Shown one piece after another: positions 7,190 to 16,081 of a stretch of 51,312 bases of DNA. The DNA lies in NCBI GenBank assembly GCA_024400125.1, contig JAKSNG010000013.1, positions 1 through 51,312 of the forward strand, given 5' to 3'. The notes beneath the pieces are model-generated. The model saw nothing but the letters and a program-made list of their open reading frames with translations. It had not been told where the DNA came from and did not search any database. This DNA is from Paludibacteraceae bacterium. GTDB lineage: Bacteria; Bacteroidota; Bacteroidia; Bacteroidales; Paludibacteraceae. How positions within the stretch are numbered: the stretch's first letter is position 1; the number at the start of each line of letters is the position of its first letter. The position numbers and the translations under genes are program-made.

Positions 7190-7900
7190 ATGAAACTGAT
7201 AATCATCGGCAAAGGAAATGTCGCCACGAACTTATACGAGGCCTATCGACGCAAACAAATCGCAGTCGAGATGGTCTCGTCACGTGACGGTTTAGAGAAT
7301 ATCCCGCAGCAGGCAGATGCTTACATCTACGCCGTACGCGATAATGCGCTGGCAGAAGTAATCAATAATGTACACGTACCCGCGCGTGCGCTACACGTAC
7401 ACACCAGCGGCACACTACCTATCTCTGTCTTCGGTGCAGACAAACCGCATTGCGGTATTTTCTACCCTTTCCAGACCTTCTCCAAAGAACATATCATAGA
7501 AGACTTTACCAAAGTCCCTATTTTCTTTGAAGCCAAAGCCATTGATGATGTCACAGCCATCTATTCGTTAGCATTAGCACTAACGCCACATATCTACGAG
7601 ACAACACAGACCGACCGCGAACGGCTGCATGTAGCAGGAGTGTTTGCTAATAACTTCACCAATGCGCTCTATGGCGTGGCAAAAGACCTATTAAGCGATA
7701 CGCATATTCCGTTCTCTGCCCTGCTGCCATTGATTGATGAAACGGCACAAAAGGTGCATACACTGTCTCCTGCAGACGCGCAGACTGGTCCTGCAAAACG
7801 TAGAGATGACGCCGTCATGCAGCATCACATCGAACTGCTCAAAACCGAACAACAACGCGAACTATATCGGCTAATGAGCCAATTGATTCAAAGTAAATAA
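7190..7900 (+). CDS. Rossmann-fold protein with DUF2520 domain
   Basis: The 236-aa protein starts MKLIIIGKGNVATNLYEAY, a dinucleotide-binding GxGxxA-type loop of the F420/NADP-dependent oxidoreductase fold. A segment with VHTSGTLPI and GIFYPFQTFSK follows, and the C-terminal helical half (ANNFTNALYG, GPAKRRD) matches DUF2520. The substrate of this family is not firmly known. It sits between yidC and the DUF4837 lipoprotein with spacers of 1 and 7 nt, so all three are likely in one transcript. Confidence 0.88.
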   Translation: MKLIIIGKGNVATNLYEAYRRKQIAVEMVSSRDGLENIPQQADAYIYAVRDNALAEVINNVHVPARALHVHTSGTLPISVFGADKPHCGIFYPFQTFSKEHIIEDFTKVPIFFEAKAIDDVTAIYSLALALTPHIYETTQTDRERLHVAGVFANNFTNALYGVAKDLLSDTHIPFSALLPLIDETAQKVHTLSPADAQTGPAKRRDDAVMQHHIELLKTEQQRELYRLMSQLIQSK

Positions 7901-7907
7901 CTGCACC

Positions 7908-8969
7908 ATGAATCGACGTCTCTATCCTATCCTACTGCTTTTGCTCCTATCATTCACAGCATGTCAGAACAGCGGCACCACCAAAGTGTCTGCGACTGGA
8001 TCTATCTATGAGTGTCTCGTAGTGATGCCGTCCCGACCATTGCCACAACCACAAATCGTCCATTCTGCTTCTGCGTATGACGAAGATATCGTTACTACCT
8101 ACGACTTAGTCAAAGCCGTCATGGCAGCAGACATGCCTTGTTTACCACAAATAGAGCCGTATTTCAAACTGACACACGTCACTCCGCAAGCATTTGACGA
8201 TTTTCTCAAGCCGACACGTAACATCTTAATGATTGACATCGATTCTGCACGCTACACGACTACCAAAGCCAAGTACAGCGTTGACTATTGGTCACATCCG
8301 CAAGCGCTCTATCGCATTCAGACACCCGATGTGGAGTCGTTTATGGCTTTTTGGCAAGCCAATGGTCAAGCTATTCGCGAATGGTTTGTGCAGCAAGAAC
8401 TGCAACGCCAGATACGTTTCTATCGCGCATCAACCAATAAAACCGCACGCGCAGCTCTTCAGCGCACGATAGGAATCGATTTGTTGGTGCCAGAAGACTA
8501 TATGCTGATTAAAGACACCACGGATTTTGTGTGGTGTTGCAACAACAAAGGGTCTTTGCGTCGCGACATAGTCGTTTGGTCTTATCCCTATACAGACGCC
8601 AAAACATTCACATTAGACTATTTGAATCGCAAGCGTGACGAAGTGTTAGGACAATATATCTCTGCCTCCGTTCCTGGCTCATATATGGGTACCGAGTATA
8701 AGTTTTTCCCTCCCACGTTCCGCTATGTCTCTGCGTTACCCAACGCTGCCGACTCCCTATCTAAACACGATTTCTACGCAGCCGAAGTACGCGGTTTATG
8801 GAAGATGTACAGCGGCGAAGCCATGGGTGGACCATTCGTCAGTCTCACACGCTTAGACTCACTCGGTCAACGCGTCATCACAACCGAAGTGTTTGTGCTC
8901 GCTCCTGGACAAAAAAAGCGTAATCCGCTGCGACAAGCAGAAGCCATCTTATATACTTTGCGTCCATGA
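7908..8969 (+). CDS. DUF4837 family lipoprotein
   Basis: The 353-aa protein has a lipoprotein signal ending LLLLLLSFTAC (Cys at about 19). It continues with GSIYECLVVM, a long Gln/Arg-rich middle, and the C-terminal RGLWKMYSGEAMGGPFVSLTR segment that I associate with Bacteroidota DUF4837 proteins. The protein is probably anchored in the cell envelope. Function is unknown. The stop overlaps the ispE start by 4 nt (ATGA). Confidence 0.85.
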   Translation: MNRRLYPILLLLLLSFTACQNSGTTKVSATGSIYECLVVMPSRPLPQPQIVHSASAYDEDIVTTYDLVKAVMAADMPCLPQIEPYFKLTHVTPQAFDDFLKPTRNILMIDIDSARYTTTKAKYSVDYWSHPQALYRIQTPDVESFMAFWQANGQAIREWFVQQELQRQIRFYRASTNKTARAALQRTIGIDLLVPEDYMLIKDTTDFVWCCNNKGSLRRDIVVWSYPYTDAKTFTLDYLNRKRDEVLGQYISASVPGSYMGTEYKFFPPTFRYVSALPNAADSLSKHDFYAAEVRGLWKMYSGEAMGGPFVSLTRLDSLGQRVITTEVFVLAPGQKKRNPLRQAEAILYTLRP

Positions 8970-9820
8970 TTCTATATCCTAATTGCAAAATCAATATCGG
9001 ACTACGCGTGGTACAAAAGCGTGCGGATGGTTACCACGATTTGGAGACCATTTTTTATCCCGTCAAAGGATTAAGCGATGTGCTCGAGGTTGCGAAAGTA
9101 GATAACGCAGCGCAGCATATTTCCTTCGCATGTGACGGTATTGCTATTGATTGTGCAGAAGAGGATAACTTGATTGTGCGTTGTTATCGACTGATGGCAG
9201 CACACTACCCTGCTGTGGGAAGCGTGGATGTACACTTTACTAAACGTGTGCCGTTTGGCGCAGGATTAGGTAGCGGCAGTAGCGATGCTGCACACATGGC
9301 GATTGCACTCAATGAGTTGTTTGCCTTAGGACTAAGCCAAGCACAACTCGCAGCCGAAGTACGTGCGTTAGGTGCAGACTGTCCGTTCTTTATCTACAAC
9401 ACGCCTTGCTTTGCAACTGGTATAGGAGACATTCTTACACCAATAGATTTGGATTTAAGCAGCATGCGACTGGTGATAATCAAACCCGATGTACATGTCT
9501 CGACACGCGATGCGTATGCGGGTATAACTCCTTGTTACAGTCATGCGCTGCAAGATGCTGTTCGTTCTAATTCATTCTCGTTACTGCATGACGCATGCAC
9601 GAATGACTTTGAAACAACCGTCTTTGCGCGTTATCCTCAGTTAGCAGATATCAAAAAGCACCTACAAGATGCAGGTGCTTTTTATGCTGCCATGTCGGGT
9701 AGCGGTTCAGCAATCTATGGCTTGTTTAAGTTCGATTCGGAAAGTCGTGCCCTTGCCCAACTCAGTCGCCTTCACGAAGAGTTTGCCTCCATGGTAATTT
9801 TCGATGATACGCTTGCCTAA
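8966..9820 (+). CDS. ispE: 4-diphosphocytidyl-2-C-methyl-D-erythritol kinase
   Basis: The 284-aa GHMP kinase has the substrate segment PNCKINIGLRVVQKRADGYH near the N-terminus, the ATP loop PFGAGLGSGSSDAAH, and the C-terminal MSGSGSAIYGLF motif. It phosphorylates CDP-methylerythritol in the MEP route to isoprenoids, and dxr of the same pathway lies at 16.1 kb. Length fits the family. The last 38 codons overlap the 3' end of the convergent sensor kinase gene (9707-9820), an unusually long overlap of two conserved genes. Confidence 0.96.
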   Translation: MILYPNCKINIGLRVVQKRADGYHDLETIFYPVKGLSDVLEVAKVDNAAQHISFACDGIAIDCAEEDNLIVRCYRLMAAHYPAVGSVDVHFTKRVPFGAGLGSGSSDAAHMAIALNELFALGLSQAQLAAEVRALGADCPFFIYNTPCFATGIGDILTPIDLDLSSMRLVIIKPDVHVSTRDAYAGITPCYSHALQDAVRSNSFSLLHDACTNDFETTVFARYPQLADIKKHLQDAGAFYAAMSGSGSAIYGLFKFDSESRALAQLSRLHEEFASMVIFDDTLA

Positions 9821-10852
9821 AGACAAACCTAACCCCCATCCTCTTGATTTAGTCGAATAACCAGGCTGAAAAATCTTGTTGACAGCATGTCGGTCAATGC
9901 CTTTTCCTGTGTCAATGACATCCAGTCGTACCCGACCTTCTTTGACCGTCAGTACGCAGTTAATCGTACCTTTGCCGTCCATTGCGTCAATAGCGTTCTT
10001 GATTAAGTTCTCTACCACCCACTCAAACAATGGCTGATTCATCATCACTTTGGTTGAGGTAGTGTTATTGTCTGCATTGGTGTAATTGACTATGTTCATC
10101 GTCACTTTAGACGAAGCACGAATACGCATGTAGTCCAACGCATGCTCAATGACAGGAACTATATCCATACAGGTCAGTTCGGGAGTGCTACCAATCTTAG
10201 AGAATCGATTAGCAATAGTCTGTAGCCGCAGTATATCGCTCTTCATCTGCGGAATGAGTTCGTCTTCTTCGTAGCGCGATTGCAGCAATTCTTGCCAAGC
10301 CATAAGAGAAGATATAGGAGTCCCTAACTGATGAGCAGTTTCCTTGCTCAACCCTACCCACACACGATTTTGTTCACTACGTTGCGTATAAATCAGCCAC
10401 AATACCGCCACTAAAATAAAGATAAAGATTAGCGCAAACTGATAATACGGCACATAATGCAATTGAACTAATAGTTTGGACTCGTCGTAGTAGATGTATT
10501 GCACAACTTTGTGCCCTAACTCATCCTCAAAGCGTATCTCAATCGGTCCGTTTAACGAAGTTGGATTCGACACAGGATGATCTACATTACGGCTGTACAT
10601 AATGTGTCCCGCAGAGTCTAACATATAGACTGGAATAGTCGTATTACGCTCAATGATGTCGATGTAGAAGTCGATATTCTCATTTTCCTCTGCTAATATC
10701 ATTCGTTCGGTGGCCTCAGCCCATATCTTTACACGCTCTTGCTCCTCTTGCGCTAACGTGCGCGCAAGTCGATTAGTATAAAGGACTGAACATACAACTA
10801 TCAGCAGCGATATACACAAAATCACTGCACTTATTACTCGTTCTTTAGTCAT
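9707..10852 (-). CDS. Membrane sensor histidine kinase
   Basis: The 381-aa protein has two membrane segments (about residues 8-26 and 138-155) around a periplasmic sensor region. The kinase core follows: H-box ETAHQLGTPISSL (His174), N-box VVENLIKNAIDAM, G1 DTGKGID and G2 GWGLGLSLGKRI. No HAMP or PAS domain is evident. No response regulator is adjacent, so it is an orphan here. Its start overlaps the MATE gene stop by 4 nt, suggesting one transcript. The final residues after the G2 box are needed for the ATPase fold, so the 114-nt overlap with ispE is inside both functional genes. Confidence 0.93.
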   Translation of the reverse strand: MTKERVISAVILCISLLIVVCSVLYTNRLARTLAQEEQERVKIWAEATERMILAEENENIDFYIDIIERNTTIPVYMLDSAGHIMYSRNVDHPVSNPTSLNGPIEIRFEDELGHKVVQYIYYDESKLLVQLHYVPYYQFALIFIFILVAVLWLIYTQRSEQNRVWVGLSKETAHQLGTPISSLMAWQELLQSRYEEDELIPQMKSDILRLQTIANRFSKIGSTPELTCMDIVPVIEHALDYMRIRASSKVTMNIVNYTNADNNTTSTKVMMNQPLFEWVVENLIKNAIDAMDGKGTINCVLTVKEGRVRLDVIDTGKGIDRHAVNKIFQPGYSTKSRGWGLGLSLGKRIIENYHGGKLFVKATELGKGTTFRIELKQAIDC

Positions 10853-12171
10853 AGTGATTGATTCATTGAGATAGTAGTTATAATAGATTTCTTATAGCGA
10901 ATAGTGAGATAAAGCACACGCGCAATCAAATGTGCGAAATATGCCATGTAGAGCGCTTGAATACCACAGCAACGATACAATGCCACATAGACAACGACAA
11001 AGCCTACAGCTGCCCAAATCATTGCATTGCGTATTTCTATTCCAGCGGTAGCACCGATATAGATCCCATCCCACATAAACGCTAATGTAGAGACAATCGG
11101 CATCGCAATCAGCCATAGAATAAAAGCATTGGCTAAAGTCAGCACTTGCGGATCGTTCGTCATCAAAGCAAAGCACTGCTTACTCCCCATAGCATAAATG
11201 AGCGTAAACACAACACCTACCGCTAAAGACCATAAGAATAATACGCGTACAGATGTGCGTAAAGCTGGAAGATTTTGTTCTCCTATAAATCGTCCTACTA
11301 ATGCTTCACCAGCAAAAGCAAAACCGTCCACAAAGTAACTAAAGAACATAAACAGTTTCATCATGATGGATGCAACGGCTAATTGTTCATTGCCGTAGTC
11401 CGACGCAATGGATGTGAAACCTACATAAACTACCATAAAACAGAGCGAACGAATAAACAAGTTGCCGTTGAGTGTCATTAGTTTACGCAACTGTGTCCAT
11501 CGAATCCAGTCTTTTGCCTCTGTGAACAGAGCAATATAACTGCGGTAGCGTGTACAAGTCAATACGATTGCTAAAATCAGTCCGCAGAATTGTGCAATCA
11601 CGGTTCCGTAAGCCACTCCAATAAAGCCTAATGGCGTATGAACAGCCAAACTATACGAAACTACCATATTGACCACATTAACCACGATGTCGCATAGCAT
11701 AGGGCTGATGGTGTCTTGCATACCAATAAACCAGCCTTTGAAAGCCATCAATGAGAGTGTGGCAGGTGCCGCCCAAATACGCACAAAGAAATAACGTCGA
11801 GCAAGATGTGCGACCTCAGTAGAACAAGGCACACACGCCAATACAGCTGTTACAAAAAACCACTGTAAAACCCATACGAGCAAAGTAGCAAAACCTGCAA
11901 TAGCAAGCGACTGCGCTAAGATCTTTGCACAATCCACTCTATCGTGCCGTCCATACGCTTGTGCAGCCATTCCGGAAGTGCCCACACGCAAAAAACCAAA
12001 GTTCCAATACAGTAAATCAAAGAGCATCGTGCCAATAGCTATGCCACCAATAGCAGCAGCATCGCTAATGTGCCCTACAATAGCCGTATCTACTATTCCT
12101 ACAAGCGGAATAGTGATATTGGCTAAGATGCTCGGCACAGCCAAACGAAGGACTTGTTTGCTAAGATTCAT
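10849..12171 (-). CDS. MATE family efflux transporter
   Basis: The 440-aa protein has about 12 hydrophobic segments and the MATE start LRLAVPSILANITIPLVGIVDTAIVGH. A repeated half follows (MKLFMFFSYFVDGFAFAGEALVGRFIGE). It belongs to the DinF-like branch common in Bacteroidota. It is predicted to export cationic drugs or metabolites in exchange for Na+ or H+ at the inner membrane; the substrate is unknown. It is first in a two-gene unit with the sensor kinase and is driven by one arm of the bidirectional promoter at 12215-12262. Confidence 0.93.
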   Translation of the reverse strand: MNLSKQVLRLAVPSILANITIPLVGIVDTAIVGHISDAAAIGGIAIGTMLFDLLYWNFGFLRVGTSGMAAQAYGRHDRVDCAKILAQSLAIAGFATLLVWVLQWFFVTAVLACVPCSTEVAHLARRYFFVRIWAAPATLSLMAFKGWFIGMQDTISPMLCDIVVNVVNMVVSYSLAVHTPLGFIGVAYGTVIAQFCGLILAIVLTCTRYRSYIALFTEAKDWIRWTQLRKLMTLNGNLFIRSLCFMVVYVGFTSIASDYGNEQLAVASIMMKLFMFFSYFVDGFAFAGEALVGRFIGEQNLPALRTSVRVLFLWSLAVGVVFTLIYAMGSKQCFALMTNDPQVLTLANAFILWLIAMPIVSTLAFMWDGIYIGATAGIEIRNAMIWAAVGFVVVYVALYRCCGIQALYMAYFAHLIARVLYLTIRYKKSIITTISMNQSL

Positions 12172-12214
12172 CTGTAAACGTTTAATTTATTGATACGTAT
12201 TTCAAAATTGCGTA

Positions 12215-12262
12215 CAAAAGTATAAAAAAATTTGTATATTTCAAAATAAAATAGTAATTTTG
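12215..12262. promoter_or_regulatory. Bidirectional promoter, MATE / 12287 gene
   Basis: A single dyad TTTGTATATTTCAAA (12231-12245) lies between divergent -7 boxes, TACTTTTG (12215-12222, minus) and TAATTTTG (12255-12262, plus). Each TTTG half serves as the upstream box for one direction. Confidence 0.8.
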
Positions 12263-12286
12263 CACCAAAAATAATGAGTTCATGAC

Positions 12287-13543
12287 ATGAATAGCATACT
12301 GCGACATATTTGTATGGGGTTGATTCTGCTCTTCTGTGTCCATACTTATGCACAGAGTCAGTACGTCGGTCGCGTGGTTGATGCTCAGGGGCGTGGCATA
12401 GGTTACGCCACTGTTTATCCGATGGACGATCCCGTCTCGGGCACCGCAACCAACGATGAAGGAGTGTTCCGTTTCCAAACAGGACTACCCCCTACCTCAA
12501 TGGTTGTTATCTCGTTTATCGGATATGAAAAGCAGCTGTTGCCTTTATCAGCATTGACCGACTCCGTCACCATCATGCTGCATGAGCAGCCCATCGCTTT
12601 AGAGGAAATGGTCATTGCTGCCAAACCTGCCAAACAACGTAATAAGCGCAAACAAATCTCTGAACTGCTGCATGCGGTCTATGTGCAGATGGATAAAGAC
12701 TTTGCTCACACGCCTTATCAGTCGCATGTCGTGAGCGATGTCAGAATGGACTCAGAGGGCGAAGCGTGGGGAATGGAGCAGATGATTGCTTCTATCGTCA
12801 ACTTGCCAGAAAGCGGCAAAGACAATAAAGACTCTGTACAATTTAGCGGAGAATACTGCAAACGTTATTTCAAACAATCTATTCGCGACCTCGCAGACAC
12901 GATTTATAAAGGCGAAAGTCTGGAACGTATGGATAGGAATATGCGTCGTGCGGCGACAGCTATTGACTCCGGCGTAGTGGTGCATAAAGGGCTATGGAGT
13001 ATTGGAAATATTCAATATGACTTTGAGCAAGCCATGAATGACACGAAGCATTGGTCTGTCAGCAACGAGTCCGAAGGAGAAACCGTATTGACCCACACTG
13101 AAAAGAAGAATTATTTAGGCATTTTCAAATACCAAATGTCGCGACATTACATCGTCGATTCTAAGACGTTGTCTGTTCTGCGCTTTAGCGAGCAAGCCAA
13201 TATACAAATCAATATTCCATTCGGTATCAAACTTAATGCGGATCAACTACAGATACTGAACCTGCTCAACATGAGTGATCAAGAAATAGAGAAATTCCGT
13301 CTGCGTAAAGCAAATGCACAGATACATCTCAATACGATTTATCAACGCCAAGATGGGCACCTCTACACACTGGAAAAGAACTTGCATACAGATGCCTCTA
13401 TTATTGGTGCAAGACAAATGGTCATCCCTGTGCAAGTCAAAGCTACACAACGTGTTACATCCCTTATTACAACAAATGTGAAGCCTTTTACAGCTTCACA
13501 AATGACGCGTCGTGTTAAGCGACAGATTGTTGAGATTTACTAA
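12287..13543 (+). CDS. Secreted protein with carboxypeptidase-like domain
   Basis: The 418-aa protein has a signal peptide (residues 1-22, ending TYAQ) and a carboxypeptidase-regulatory-like domain (about 24-108: VGRVVDAQGRGIGYATVY, TNDEGVFRF, ISFIGYEKQ). The long C-terminal region (110-418) is rich in polar residues with alternating strands. Bacteroidota proteins of this design are envelope proteins, some forming barrels (DUF5686-like), but I cannot place this one exactly. It is a single-gene unit with its own promoter; the next gene is convergent. Confidence 0.75.
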   Translation: MNSILRHICMGLILLFCVHTYAQSQYVGRVVDAQGRGIGYATVYPMDDPVSGTATNDEGVFRFQTGLPPTSMVVISFIGYEKQLLPLSALTDSVTIMLHEQPIALEEMVIAAKPAKQRNKRKQISELLHAVYVQMDKDFAHTPYQSHVVSDVRMDSEGEAWGMEQMIASIVNLPESGKDNKDSVQFSGEYCKRYFKQSIRDLADTIYKGESLERMDRNMRRAATAIDSGVVVHKGLWSIGNIQYDFEQAMNDTKHWSVSNESEGETVLTHTEKKNYLGIFKYQMSRHYIVDSKTLSVLRFSEQANIQINIPFGIKLNADQLQILNLLNMSDQEIEKFRLRKANAQIHLNTIYQRQDGHLYTLEKNLHTDASIIGARQMVIPVQVKATQRVTSLITTNVKPFTASQMTRRVKRQIVEIY

Positions 13544-13569
13544 ATCCCTATTCCTAATTGCCATTCACA

Positions 13570-14064
13570 TTATCGAATGCGATCAGCAGCACGGACGAGT
13601 GCCTCGTCCTTGAGAATGCGGCGTGTTGCACCCAATGTCAGCACTAAACAGATGAGCGGAATACAAGCAGCAAAGCAAATGTTCCACTCTATGTTGAAGT
13701 TCATTTTCGCAAACCAAATATAGATAGCTAATATGCCATAATAACCGATGCACAGCATAGCAAGGAAGATATTAAGCCGTGCTTGCAAGATGCGGCGTTT
13801 ATAGAGGAATAGCACTACGAAAGCCAAAATAGGAATAAGTGCAGTGGCTAATGTCAACCCCCACAAACCATTCAAATGAATGGGTTCAACCATGAGTAAT
13901 TCAAGGTTTGGTGTTACTTCATCTAACCCCGTAGCCTCTATATTCCACATCCGTTGAATCTCGGCTTGTTCAGGAGTGGTTAACTGAATGACTGGCATAA
14001 AAAACAATATTATGCCTAAAATGACGATGCCCAATAAATAGAGCGATTGAATACGTTGTATCAT
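13570..14064 (-). CDS. DUF4293 membrane protein
   Basis: The 164-aa protein has four hydrophobic segments. It starts MIQRIQSLYLLGIVILGIIL, the typical opening of Bacteroidota DUF4293 proteins, and ends in a basic tail after LGATRRILKDEALVRAADR. Function is unknown. It is last in the fumarase-M23-dxr-rseP-acyltransferase operon and overlaps the preceding gene by 4 nt. Confidence 0.88.
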   Translation of the reverse strand: MIQRIQSLYLLGIVILGIILFFMPVIQLTTPEQAEIQRMWNIEATGLDEVTPNLELLMVEPIHLNGLWGLTLATALIPILAFVVLFLYKRRILQARLNIFLAMLCIGYYGILAIYIWFAKMNFNIEWNICFAACIPLICLVLTLGATRRILKDEALVRAADRIR

Positions 14065-14630
14065 AGCAGAGTAACTGTGTCGTTTTTAAGTTGATATTGT
14101 TCGCCTGTAGCAGGACAAGTCGCCAAGCCGTGTTCATCAAAGTGCAGTTTTTCGCCATTGCGACTCACCCACCCTATGCGACGAGCGGGATTACCGACCA
14201 TTAGAGCAAAAGCAGGTACATCTTTGGTCACCACACTTCCTGCGCCGATGAGACAATATTCGCCTAAACTATGTCCGCATACAATCGTTGCATTGGCGCC
14301 GACCGATGCGCCGCGATGAATAATCGTCTCGCGATACTCCGACTTACGGCTAACTGCAGAACGAGGGTTAATCACATTGGTGAAAACCATGGACGGTCCT
14401 AAAAAGACATCATCTTCACAGCGTACACCCGTATAGACGGATACGTTATTCTGAATCTTGCAGTTTCGACCAAGTACAACATCGGGCGAGATAACTACGT
14501 TTTGTCCAATGTTACAGTCTTCTCCAATAACACAATTAGACATAACGTGTGAGAAGTGCCATATTTTTGTGCCTTTACCAATTTGGCAGCCTTCATCGAC
14601 ATACGATGATTCGTGAACAAAATAATCCAT
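14061..14630 (-). CDS. Left-handed beta-helix N-acetyltransferase, WlbB/WbpD-like
   Basis: From the ATG at 14628-14630 the protein has 189 aa and starts MDYFVHESSYVDEGCQIG, which matches the usual N-terminus of this family. An upstream ATG at 14648 would add six residues and overlap rseP. Hexapeptide repeats run through the first 150 residues, with GTKIWHFSHV, a FTNVINPRS loop and GAGSVVTKDVPAFALMVGNPARRIG. The C-terminus holds an unusual CPATGEQYQL end. WlbB/WbpD enzymes acetylate UDP-linked 3-amino sugars for O-antigen or other glycans. The exact substrate is not readable here. Confidence 0.85.
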   Translation of the reverse strand: MDYFVHESSYVDEGCQIGKGTKIWHFSHVMSNCVIGEDCNIGQNVVISPDVVLGRNCKIQNNVSVYTGVRCEDDVFLGPSMVFTNVINPRSAVSRKSEYRETIIHRGASVGANATIVCGHSLGEYCLIGAGSVVTKDVPAFALMVGNPARRIGWVSRNGEKLHFDEHGLATCPATGEQYQLKNDTVTLL

Positions 14631-14632
14631 AA

Positions 14633-16078
14633 TTAACCGATTAACCATTTAAATAAATCATTTCCGTTAGCAAAGATGAGTAGCGCAATCAGCAACCAAA
14701 ATCCGATATTGTTCGCTACTTCTAAGAACTTATCGCTGGGTTGCTTACGCGTAATCATCTCAAAGACGAGGAAGAGTATGTATCCGCCATCAAGTGCTGG
14801 AATAGGCAGGAAATTCATAAACGCAAGAATGAGAGACAAGAATGCTGTCATGTGCCAGAAAGCAAACCAATTCCATACAGAGGGGAACATGTTTCCAATT
14901 GCGCCAAAACCACCAACAGATTGGGCACCTTCTTTAGTGAAGACAAGACGGAACTGCTTGACGTACATCACGAGCAAGTCCCAACCGTATTGAATACCTG
15001 CGCTGATGGACTCAAAGAAACCATAGTCAGTATGTTCGAGTTCCGTAAAGTCAAGTATAGTTTTAGAGAATACACCCATTTTGCCTTGGTCACCAATGAA
15101 AAGTCGTGCTTCCATTGGTTGACCTGCACGATAGAAACCAATCGTAACACTGTCGCAAGGATGTTGACGCAGTTCGGCTGTGACTTGCTCCGAGCACAAG
15201 GTCACAACTCCTGCAACCGAAACAACACTGTCACCACGTTGTAATCCGCCATAATAAGCAGCGTTATTGGGCATAACAGAGTCAATCACGAAGGGCACAA
15301 AATAAGTCAGTAATGTATAGCGTGCCTTCTGATAAGACTTGTCTGCACGTGCTTTGTCGCGTTCGATACGGTCAAACTCATTTTGAATAGCGAGATAGCG
15401 TGTTCCTAAGTCCTCTGACATGGTTAATGCGACGGTATCTAACCCACGAGCGACAACGACATCGCGGCGACCTTCTAAGATTATCCATTGCACAACATCC
15501 GACAAGTCTTCAGGTACTTGAGCATTGATAGTCAGTATCTTATCGTGCTGCTGGAAGCCTTCATTGAGCATGATTTCAGAGAAATAAAGTCCGTTATCGT
15601 AGTTGCGTAAAGGTAACGTGTCCTTACCCCACGTGAACAATACTGCCCCAAAGATGAGCAACGCAGCCACGAAGTTAACTAAAATACCACCAATGATGAT
15701 GCAGAAACGTTGCCACACGTTCTTTGCACGAAATTCCCAAGGCTGTGCAGGTGTTTGATTGATTTCATCTGCTTTGTGTGTCTCATCGACCATACCAGCA
15801 ATCGCACAGTAACCTCCAAATGGTATCCAACCTATTCCCCACTCTGTGTTGTCGGGGTGTTTAGACCACTCGTCGTCCTCTGTGGTGTTCGGTGCTAAAA
15901 AGCGCACGTGCCACTTGCCGTCGAACTTCTTGGCACGGAAGAGCGAGAACTTAGGGTTAAAAAACATATAGAATTTCTCCACGCGTACCTTAAATATACG
16001 CGCGAAAGTAAAATGACCCAACTCGTGAATAACTACGAGTAATGACAGAGCTAATATAAGTTGTAATGCTTGTATCAT
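14633..16078 (-). CDS. rseP: Site-2 intramembrane protease RseP (M50)
   Basis: The 481-aa protein has the M50 zinc motif HELGH at residues 18-22 in the first membrane segment and the second motif FLPIPALDGGYILF near the C-terminus. Two PDZ-like regions lie between the membrane segments. It cleaves membrane-bound anti-sigma factors and signal peptide remnants inside the bilayer. It is longer than the E. coli protein by about 30 residues because of an extra loop before the first PDZ. It lies 3 nt after dxr, the order seen in many Bacteroidota. Confidence 0.96.
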   Translation of the reverse strand: MIQALQLILALSLLVVIHELGHFTFARIFKVRVEKFYMFFNPKFSLFRAKKFDGKWHVRFLAPNTTEDDEWSKHPDNTEWGIGWIPFGGYCAIAGMVDETHKADEINQTPAQPWEFRAKNVWQRFCIIIGGILVNFVAALLIFGAVLFTWGKDTLPLRNYDNGLYFSEIMLNEGFQQHDKILTINAQVPEDLSDVVQWIILEGRRDVVVARGLDTVALTMSEDLGTRYLAIQNEFDRIERDKARADKSYQKARYTLLTYFVPFVIDSVMPNNAAYYGGLQRGDSVVSVAGVVTLCSEQVTAELRQHPCDSVTIGFYRAGQPMEARLFIGDQGKMGVFSKTILDFTELEHTDYGFFESISAGIQYGWDLLVMYVKQFRLVFTKEGAQSVGGFGAIGNMFPSVWNWFAFWHMTAFLSLILAFMNFLPIPALDGGYILFLVFEMITRKQPSDKFLEVANNIGFWLLIALLIFANGNDLFKWLIG

Positions 16079-16081
16079 ATC

